Positions 53,986-64,000 of a stretch of 64,000 bases of DNA are shown here, piece by piece. The position numbers and the translations under genes were made by a program. Source of the DNA: Nephrocerus scutellatus (taxonomy: Eukaryota > Arthropoda > Insecta > Diptera > Pipunculidae). Position 1 is the stretch's first letter, and every line of letters starts with the position of its first letter. Location of the stretch: NCBI GenBank assembly GCA_947095585.1, contig OX352761.1:92011833-92075832 (forward strand), in the 5' to 3' direction. The notes under the pieces are model-generated. The model had not been told where the DNA came from. It did no database searches and saw only the letters and a list, made by a program, of their open reading frames with translations.

Positions 53986-54210
53986 ACCGAGACCGAGAAC
54001 TCGAGTGATCATTCGAATGATTTTGTAACGGAGTACTCGATGCTCATAATCGATTATCATTCGAATGATTTTGCAAACTAACGAGACCGAGTTCTCGAGT
54101 GATCATTCGAATGATTTTGCAACCTAGCGAGACCGAATCCTCGAGTGATCATTCGAATGATTTTGCAACCTACCGAGACCGAGTTCTCGAGTGATCATTC
54201 GAATGATTGT
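53986..54210. repeat. 46-bp tandem satellite rich in ATCATTCGAATGAT palindromes
   Basis: Four units start GAGACCGA and contain CTCGAG and the 14-bp palindrome ATCATTCGAATGAT; the first unit is longer because of an extra segment. Similar palindromes return at 54965-55035 with ATCGATTAT motifs. No coding. Confidence 0.8.
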
Positions 54211-54214
54211 ACAT

Positions 54215-54485
54215 TTATGAACCAATTTTTATGAAATTTTCAGTGGTTATTACTGAATGGTGGGGGAAGGTTAAAGGCTATAGTCCTATAGTAACCATTT
54301 TTTAACCAATTTTTATGAAATTTTCAGTGGTTATTACTGAATGGTGGTGAATGGAAGGTTATAGGCTATAGTAACCATTTTTTAACAAATTTTTATGAAA
54401 TTTTCAGTGGTTATTACTGAATGGTGGGGGAAGGTTAAAGGCTATAGTCCTATAGTAACCATTTTTTAACCAATTTTTATGAAAT
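54215..54485. repeat. About 80-85-bp tandem repeat
   Basis: Three full units and a partial fourth: CAATTTTTATGAAATTTTCA, GTGGTTATTACTGAATGGTG, a GGTTAAAGGCTATAG block and AACCATTTTTTAAC. Units differ by small indels. Confidence 0.85.
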
Positions 54486-55083
54486 TATATATATAGTACA
54501 GTTTGTACGTTTGTCCGATTGTATATCGCGACTTCTACCAGTCAGAATTTAATGGGACTTGTTTTAAAACAATTGGTAAGCGCTCGGCTTGCGTTGACAT
54601 GACGCGTGTCGCGCGTCGCGTGTGGCGCGTGTCATTTTTTTTAAAGTTATTGTTTTAAAACATGGCTTGCGATGACGTGACGCGTGAGACGTGTCTATAG
54701 TACTGGAAAGTTTTTAGTAGGAACTCGTATATATGTCGGCTTCTTCCAGTCAAAATATAATGGGACTAGTTTTAAAGCAATTGTGACGCGTTAGGCGAGT
54801 ATGGCGCGTGTGACGCGTGTAAAAAAGTTTGTGAGTTAAATGGTTACTATTGGGCTTTTAAGATAATTCAGTTTTTAGACTGAATTACAACTATCCATAT
54901 GGCTATCTTCTGAAATGTTTTTAGATGTTATAAATTTATAATTTCAATTTTTTTTTTTTTGCTCTGAGAAAATCATTCGAATGATAATCGATTAAAGCAA
55001 TCATTCGAATAATCAATAATCGATTATTGAAATCATTCGATTATGCCCAACACTACTTCAAGTACTGGAAAATCTCAAGTAAT
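54486..55083. repeat. ACGCGT-rich diverged repeats and palindrome cluster
   Basis: Two diverged copies of a segment (CGACTTCTACCAGTCAGAAT at 54528 and CGGCTTCTTCCAGTCAAAAT at 54739), each followed by GACGCGTG-type repeats. At 54965-55035 TCATTCGAATGA and AATCGATTATTG motifs cluster. No coding. Confidence 0.55.
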
Positions 55084-55086
55084 AAT

Positions 55087-55224
55087 AGCTGCATTTAATT
55101 GCCGAGGAATAAGGAATTACAACAACAATTGCACTATCTTATTCCTTCTTTGGCATAAGAAAACCTGCTGTTTTGCAGGTTTTGACATTCGAATTCCTTA
55201 TTCCTCGGGAAATAAAATACGCCT
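55087..55224. mobile_element. Miniature inverted-repeat element, family A
   Basis: AGCTGCATTTAATTGCCGAG to AAATAAAATACGCCT with flanks AAT and AAA (one mismatch). It lies about 540 bp upstream of the Hrd3 start codon, making it the transposon nearest that promoter. Confidence 0.8.
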
Positions 55225-55561
55225 AAATATCGGATACTCGTACGTTTTATGGGTTGCTTATATTTAGATTTTAATTTTTATTTGGCTTTGCTCGACTTCG
55301 TAGCTAACTTCATACGGTTTTTTTTTTAAATTGTTAAATTATGAATGAAAAAGTTTTAAATCACTAAGTATTCATCAAAATATAAGTTTATTAATTTTCA
55401 AAGACTTTATAAATGAGATAATACAAGTACAAATATGTGTATATATTAAAAAACGTCGAAAACGAAAATCGGGAAAACGAACTTGACAGCCAAAAATCAA
55501 TCCAGAATTTTCGCAAATCGAATTCAACATTAGACAGTTTTTTTTATCCATTGCTTATCTT

Positions 55562-55607
55562 TGACGTTTCCGCAGATAATCATCAAAAATAATCTTTTCC
55601 TACGTGG
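55562..55607 (+). promoter_or_regulatory. Possible unfolded-protein-response sites upstream of Hrd3
   Basis: TGACGT (55562-55567) and ACGTGG (55602-55607, within CCTACGTGGG) lie 160-200 bp before the Hrd3 ATG. ACGTGG/CCACGT is the core bound by XBP1 and ATF6 in UPR-induced genes, and Hrd1-complex genes are known UPR targets. Such 6-mers occur by chance, so this is a candidate only. Confidence 0.35.
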
Positions 55608-55688
55608 GAAAATAGGAAATACTCTTGAATTATTAGTTAAAAAATAATGTCTAATTTATGCATTCTTGCAATTTATTAACATCAAAAT

Positions 55689-55758
55689 GTAAGTATGACA
55701 TCTGCGCGTTTAGCTAAATCTCAAACTTAAAACGCAGCTAAACGGGTTTTCTCTATAG
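55689..55758 (+). other. Probable 5'UTR intron of Hrd3
   Basis: A strong donor (AATGTAAGTATG) at 55689 and an acceptor (TTTTCTCTATAG) ending at 55758, six bases before the start ATG, define a 70-bp intron of the size seen in the coding part of the gene. Without splicing, an upstream ATG at 55687 would lie in the leader next to the donor. Confidence 0.55.
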
Positions 55759-55764
55759 AAAAAA

Positions 55765-58635
<2,871 letters not shown>

Positions 58636-60190
58636 TACTAACGATTATTAACGATAGTTTAAGTTATTGTGTAAATAATATTTCATGCATAGTATAGTTT
58701 TACTATTATTTAAATTCAAATTAAATTAATTATTTTCGAGATTCATAGTTTACGATGACACCGGCTACAAAGATAAATTGTTGGATTGTATTGTCACGCT
58801 AATGTTTAAACGAGAACGGAAGAACAGAAAATAGATGAAGTACCATATTATGTTAAAAAAACGTACGTCGGAGTTAAGTGTAATAAATTTGAATAGAAAA
58901 TCGTTAAAATTTTTTGTAAATACGCAGGAGGCAAACAAATAATTCAATAAAATTTACAGGAAACATATGAAAGTTAATTTTGTATATAAATAAATAGTTG
59001 TGTGACTACTATTTAATGTGTATAACTAAATAAACACATACCTACATGCATACATTAGTGTCTGAATTTTTAAACTAACCAACAGAATGTTTTTCATAAT
59101 TGCGGTTACGAAGTGCATATACGTTTTACAATGCATTCCACTTGTGATTAAGAATATGATAAGTCGTCGGATGAAAATCATCATTAAACATCTATGTGAA
59201 AAGGGAAACTAAATTTTTTATTTTTTTTTATTTTAAGATAAAAGGTTACATATTAAAAAAAAAATTTATGCAGAATCGTGTACTACGTTCGTACTTATGA
59301 CTCGTTGCGGGTATTTTATAAGTAGTTTTCCTATTTAAATTTGAACTAAACCCACGTTTTCTGGCATTATTTGGGGTAAAAGATCTTATGAAAGAGGAGG
59401 TATTTCTTTAACGGTGTCCGCAGTATCTTTAGGGAAAGAAACTAGATTACATCATATCTCTTAAGACATTTCAATTTATTTCAGTCAATACAATATAAAG
59501 ACAATGCCTTTTTTTCAAATTGTTAAGAACAGCCACTCAGAACTATGTAATTTCTTAAAGTGTAAAATAACAATAATAATAAAACTATAATTTAATTTAG
59601 TTACAATAACTGTAATAAAATTGTAAATGTAAGAGTAATAGTCTGGAAACATGACCAACTTAGACCAAACGCGACATTTTCTAATTTAAATGTGCTTATT
59701 GCACATCAGGCTGATGTTTAACTTTTTGTTTTACTTTTGGGACTGAGAGCAACAGGAGCAAGTTTTAGAGCAGAAGTGTTCTTGAGCATTTAGGAAAAAA
59801 ATTGAGTGTGTACAGGGTACACGTGTCAGAATAAAACATCTTTGGCAATAAAAACTTTTTAAATTATAGAGATTTGTAGGTATGTATATGTGGGAAGGGT
59901 ACGATGGCAGAGAGAAAGAGAGAGAGAGATAAAAAGAGAAAACTATTTTGTTTATAGGATTTAAGGATATTATTTAAAGGATTAAAAATGAGAAACTATA
60001 AACAAAATATTAGTTTTTATATCTATTTCTTTGACTTTTACAGAGTTATTTGATGATGTTTGTATTCGAATAGCATTATGGTAACTAAAATGTGAAACGT
60101 ACGTTTTTGACTCAATATTCTCTAGATATTGTGTAAAAACGGCATCTATTGTAGTTCCAGATTTTGTTGCTGCTATATTAGTATGATTAC
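58636..60190. other. Hrd3 3'UTR and AT-rich intergenic DNA
   Basis: A polyadenylation signal AATAAA lies at 58946-58951, about 310 bp after the stop. A (GA)n microsatellite is at about 59909-59933. Otherwise nothing is assignable. Confidence 0.5.
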
Positions 60191-60265
60191 CTTTCTTCTT
60201 TCTTTCTTTACTCCGCGGGGGAGCATAGGGCTTCTACAAATGCCCACCAACGAACTCGATTTAAC
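60191..60265 (-). pseudogene. LINE 3' coding end remnant
   Basis: The minus strand reads NRVRWWAFVEALCSPAE then stop, the conserved C-terminus of RTE/CR1-like endonuclease-RT proteins. Compare NRTPWRVDLVEA at 41851 in the larger LINE. A (GAAA)n-type tail follows. Only this end remains. Confidence 0.6.
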
Positions 60266-61984
60266 GGAAATTTAATTTTTCACGCAGAAAGTTAATGGTA
60301 TCGAATCATTAGATTCGCATCAAAATACTTGCTGGTGGTGTAAAAACAGAATAATGTCTTCAAGCTTTTGATTAACAGATATATAATATAAACATAGTAT
60401 GCTCTAGCATGCATACAAAACCAAAGAGGTCACTTTGAGCACCTGTTATAACTGTTGCTGTACACACATAAGATACAAATTATAGAAACACAAAATCATT
60501 TTTTATTCATAGCCTTTGCAGGTTAAAGCGAAAAACCCCTTTTTAAAAAATTTTACCTGCTGCAGGTTTTTCCAAGTATCATAAAATCTATGGGTTTTTC
60601 TGCAAACTTCTTATTGATTTTTATTTTTATTATTGCTACGTTCATAAGAAAAAAAAGTTTTGTTTTGATATAGGTCCTACCTCATAAAAAGTAAAATATT
60701 TATATTTTCTTTATTATTACATAGTACATAATATGATGTAAAAATACTATAAATACTTTATGATTTTTCTATTTTTTGTGAATAAAATTACTTTTGTATT
60801 TCCTCTTTTTCAAAGGAAATCTACTTTAGTGCGGCCATTTCACTTTTATGTTGCACGAGTTTTAAAAGGAAAATTTATATTCCATAAAATCATGAATAAA
60901 AACTACATTAACTGGGTAATAAATAATAAATAAATAATAATAATATAATTACTTTTATTTTTATATTGTACTAGCGGACATACCCGGCGTTTCCCGGCGG
61001 CCCCATCCCTCTAACCACATACAAGTACAAGTACATACAAAGTTTCACTTTTATATATATAGATTTTTTGGTTATAATCGTAAAATTATGTTTTTGAGGT
61101 AGGAGCAGTTTAACCAAAAAAAAAAAACCATAAAAATTACAATTTTTCGTGTAAATTCTCTAATCGGGAATACACAATGTGCAGTTTGAATAAAATCGGG
61201 TACATTTTTTAGTAGGGGACACCCTGTATAAATAGCTACGAAAATAATTTTTTTCCCATCTATATTTTTTTGTTGATAAAAAACTCTTGTAGTGTTCTGG
61301 GCCAATACGTTAAAAGGCACAAGCATTAACACTCCCAAAAGACTACCAAAAAACCCCCTAAAAGAAAAGACCTTCAAAAGACTCTTAAAGCACCATCAAA
61401 AGACTCCCAAAATACATATCTTCAAAAGACCCCATAAAGATCCCAAAAAGACCCTCAAAATACTCCAATAGACCACCAGAAGAGCCTTAAAAGATACTTC
61501 CTAAGAACTCAGAAATACCTTCAAAAAACCTCCAAAAGTCCCTAAAAGGACCTCCAAAAGTCTCTTTTAAGCAAAAAAAGGACACCCAAAATATCCCCAT
61601 AATACCTTTAAAAGACCCCCAAAAGACCTCCAGAAGACCATCATAATACCCAAAATAATATTGAGTGTGGTCGTGCAAAAATTGTGGTTACGCATATTAA
61701 GGTAATATGTGTTATAAATATTGAGTGTGGTCGTGCAAAAAATATAGGGCAAAACCATCCTATAGAAAGCCCAACTGTTTTCTTGATACATGTGAACATA
61801 CTGTTAATAACGAATTTATTGACAACTTATGTAGCGTTCATTTTTCCCTCCACTTTCTTAGCAAACTGAACTAATTTTTGGTGCTAAGCGAAAGAAACCA
61901 GTATGTGTAACTTTTACACGCGGTGTAAGTGAAACTTATTGATGTTGTGGGGCAAAAAACCCTCCAGAGACCCATAAAAGACCC
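60266..61984. repeat. Intergenic DNA with A/C-skewed degenerate repeats
   Basis: Intergenic AT-rich DNA to about 61320; at 60971-61075 a CGGACATACCCGGCGTTTCC segment stands out as GC-rich, followed by a TATATATAGAT end typical of insect interspersed repeats. 61330-61640 is a degenerate AAAAGACCC-like repeat. 61657-61745 holds a direct duplication around ATTGAGTGTGGTCGTGCAAA. Confidence 0.5.
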
Positions 61985-62390
61985 AAAAAAGGAACAGGTC
62001 TTATAGTCGCATTTTATTCCTACATACCGAATTTTATACGAATCGGTTGGGAAGCGGCTTAGTTCCCAAAATTACAGACCCTTATGAGCATATCCCAGAA
62101 TTTCCTTAGGAGAAAGTCTTATAGTCGCATCGTAGTCCTACATACAAAATATCATACAAATCGGTTGAGAAGTGGCTAAGTTCGTTCCCTAAATGATATT
62201 CCCTATTACCGAATCCCGGAATTTCCATAGGAACAAGTGTTATAGTCGCACCTATAAGACTTACATATAAGTCTTACTTATAAGTCATACATACCAAATT
62301 TCATAGAAATCGCTTGAGAAATGGCTTAATTCCCGAAATTCCAGTCTCTAATGACCGTATCACAGAATTTCCATAGGATCAAGTCTTAAG
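61985..62390. repeat. Three tandem repeats of about 120-145 bp
   Basis: Each unit contains (C/G)TTATAGTCGCA, TACATAC..A(A/T)(T/A)TTCATA, AATCG(G/C)TTG(G/A)GAA and ends AATTTCC(T/A)TAGGA. Divergence between units is high. No coding frame spans them. Confidence 0.75.
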
Positions 62391-62610
62391 CTTCCATACA
62401 CGATACAACCTAGTTGCACAACCGGTTGTACAACTATGGAAGTTGTATCGTCTGTGGAAAAGTTTACAACCAGTTGTACGACCATTTTGATGGTTGGTAG
62501 TTGGTTGTAAAAATATTAAAATATTTAGATTTTTGTGGGCGGGGCCGTTGGTTTTTGGTTGAAAGTTGTACTGTTTATGGGGAAATTGTACAACCAAAAC
62601 CACAATTTCT
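62391..62610. repeat. Palindromic GTTGTAC-rich segment
   Basis: CGATACAAC (62401-62409) pairs with GTTGTATCG (62442-62450), and between them TAGTTG.ACAACCGGTTGT.CAACTA is nearly a perfect palindrome. Further GTTGTAC/GTACAAC motifs follow to about 62600. The layout resembles transposon terminal or subterminal repeats next to the MADF pseudogene. Confidence 0.6.
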
Positions 62611-62715
62611 GTCAAATGGAAACAGTAGAATAGCATTTTTGTTGAATTTTGTTGTGAATTTTTTCTGTTTTCTTCACATAAATTAAAAAAACAGGATAAA
62701 AAAGAATTTGTTTTC

Positions 62716-63090
62716 AATGGCAGTTATTGATAATTAAAATTGGAGGGAATTAATCGACGAATAAAAAAATTGCCCGGAATTATGGAAAATAAAAAGTAAT
62801 GTCTATAAAAATAAAGATTTGAAATATAAATCTTGGATGAAACTTATAAAAATATATGACAAAATAGAAAGTGGAGCATCCATAAGTACATTAAAAATAA
62901 GATTAATAATTTAAGAACTTGTTATCGTCGTGAATTGAAAAAAGTTATAAGAAGCGAAAGATCAGGAGCAGGCCTTGAACACATATATGAACCGTCGTTG
63001 TGGTATTTCAATTTACTCGAATTTTTAAGAGACCACGAAGTTCAATTAGAAGGAACTTCGTCTATCGATTCCAGTGATGAAGTTAAAGTA
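62716..63090 (+). pseudogene. MADF-domain protein pseudogene, probably transposon-associated
   Basis: From ATG at 62717 the frame reads a MADF domain with premature stops: NWRELIDE, KNCPELWKIKSNVYKNKDLKYKSWMKLIKIYDKIESGA, then after a frameshift KINNLRTCYRRELKKVIRSERSGAGLEHIYEPSLWYFNLLEFLRDHE. The W and LW..Y..W positions of MADF are kept. It ends at a donor-like AAAGTAAGTAA (about 63086). MADF proteins accompany PIF/Harbinger transposases in insects or are host transcription regulators. Stops after residue 6 and in YKNCPEL make it non-functional. Confidence 0.7.
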
Positions 63091-63123
63091 AGTAATTTAT
63101 TTTAAAATGCATACATTGCTTAC

Positions 63124-64000
63124 TGTTGTTAAGCTATGAACGCACTCCATATTGTCATCTGTCATTACTATTATATTGAAATATATTCTTTCTGTTTGAT
63201 TGTATCACTTGTAAAGGCAACATCGTTTTCTTTTCAACCTCGCTCTGCTAATAGGTTATGGGCCCAGTCCCAAGTTAATTAAATCTGAAATCATCGCGAA
63301 TATATTAAATTATAAATACATTTGTTGTATACAATTAAATAGTTAATTGTTTAATCAAGTCACTGGACTTTGAATTTAATCGCAATTCAGATTGATTTTA
63401 CATTTGTTGTAAAATTTGTATCGTCATAAACACGTTTTATGAGAAGAAAATGGCAGGATCAAACAGCAAATCGGATTTTTACATCCAAAAACTACGCGGT
63501 GCGGATAATTATCATATGTGGTGTTTTGCTATGCAGAATTATTTCGATATGAAAAAATGGCATAAGTGTATCCAGAAGTCTCCAGACGATGCTAAAAAGC
63601 CGGTAGAAAATAATGAAGACATGTTGCGTGAATCAAAATCTACGTTGGCTCTGAGTGTGGAGCCTGAACTTTTTGTTCACATTTTAAATTGCAATTCAGC
63701 CCTTGAGATATGGGAAAAATTTAAAAATTTGTATGAAGACCGTGGATTATTAAGAAAAATTACGTTGTTACGAACTCTCATTTCAATTCGTTTAGAAAGT
63801 TGTGAAAACATGCAAAATTACATTGACGAGATAACCTCAATTTCGTGCAAATTAAATAGCATTGGATTCAAAATAGATGATGACTGGTTGGCTGCAATTA
63901 TGTTGGCAGGTTTGACAAATGAATTTAAACCTCTTATTCTGAGTTTTGAGGCAAGTGAAACCATCAATGCAGATCACATCAAAATGAAATTACTTGACAC
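63124..64000 (+). mobile_element. Copia-type LTR element, 5' end (runs off the window)
   Basis: GGTTATGGGCCCAGTCC at 63254-63270 is the primer site used by Drosophila copia, complementary to an internal part of initiator-Met tRNA. The LTR before it would be short, about 127-130 bp, starting TGTTGTTAAG or TGTTAAG at 63124-63127 and ending before 63254. The gag frame starts 180 bp after the PBS. Confidence 0.8.
63450..64000 (+). CDS. Gag of the copia-type element (partial)
   Basis: ATG at 63450 opens a frame that stays open to the window end (about 183 codons): KSDFYIQKLRGADNYHMWCFAMQNYFD, TLALSVEPELFVHILNCNSALEIWEKFKNLYED, KITLLRTLISIRLESCENMQNYIDEITSISCKLNSIGFKIDDDWLAAIMLAGLTNEFKPLILSFEAS. 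This is the DUF4219/UBN2-type gag of Ty1/copia. No stop is seen, so the element may be intact beyond the window. Confidence 0.85.
   Translation, partial: MAGSNSKSDFYIQKLRGADNYHMWCFAMQNYFDMKKWHKCIQKSPDDAKKPVENNEDMLRESKSTLALSVEPELFVHILNCNSALEIWEKFKNLYEDRGLLRKITLLRTLISIRLESCENMQNYIDEITSISCKLNSIGFKIDDDWLAAIMLAGLTNEFKPLILSFEASETINADHIKMKLLD

Noticed and set aside
53986..54485. CRISPR-like array
   Set aside because: Units abut without unique spacers and the genome is eukaryotic; this is a satellite.

Overview
The window looks like nuclear DNA of a higher fly (brachyceran Diptera, possibly tephritid or drosophilid-like; the placement is inference). The evidence is two spliced host genes with very short introns and fly homologues, a nuclear copy of dipteran-type mitochondrial ATP6/COX3, an Osvaldo-like retrotransposon and a copia leader with the fly copia primer site. 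No bacterial-type genes, CRISPR arrays or operons are seen.

Only two conventional host genes are evident. RanBP3 (six coding exons, minus strand, 2226-3912) encodes a Ran-binding cofactor of CRM1 nuclear export. Hrd3/SEL1L (nine coding exons plus a probable 5'UTR intron, plus strand, 55765-58635) encodes the Sel1-repeat partner of the Hrd1 ubiquitin ligase in ER-associated degradation. From memory the Drosophila orthologues are CG10225 and CG10221, so the pair is probably an ancestral head-to-head neighbourhood. Here about 52 kb separates the two start codons, nearly all of it mobile DNA.

Layout: 1-2.2 kb holds LINE endonuclease and pogo/Tigger remnants; 2.2-3.9 kb RanBP3; 4.2-8.7 kb small inverted-repeat elements, a tRNA-derived SINE, the mitochondrial insert and a 0.95-kb tandem duplication; 7.2-23.7 kb a decayed CsRn1-like LTR element carrying two later insertions, a structurally intact Osvaldo-like element (9693-18720) and a LOA-like LINE (19344-21440); 23.7-30.7 kb a Harbinger fragment, a strand-switching low-complexity tract and a CR1-like LINE; 31.5-40.2 kb a gypsy-type element with a RING-H2 ORF ahead of gag; 40.2-44.1 kb LINE and SINE remnants; 44.9-50.9 kb a decayed BEL/Pao element; 51.4-55.2 kb SINE, a large inverted-repeat element, a triple-nested miniature transposon and satellites; 55.8-58.6 kb Hrd3; 59-64 kb LINE tail, degenerate repeats, a MADF-domain pseudogene and the start of a copia element that runs off the end.

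The strongest new signals are: (1) arrays of stem-loops in the Osvaldo-like LTR and leader whose stems change by paired substitutions while the loops stay constant; (2) a RING-H2 ORF joined to gag by an ATGA stop/start overlap; (3) a miniature transposon family whose 3-bp target duplications can be read directly, including three copies nested one inside another; (4) a strong strand bias of the retroelements between the two genes, suggesting a piRNA-cluster test. Exon joins were worked out by hand from GT/AG sites and reading frame.
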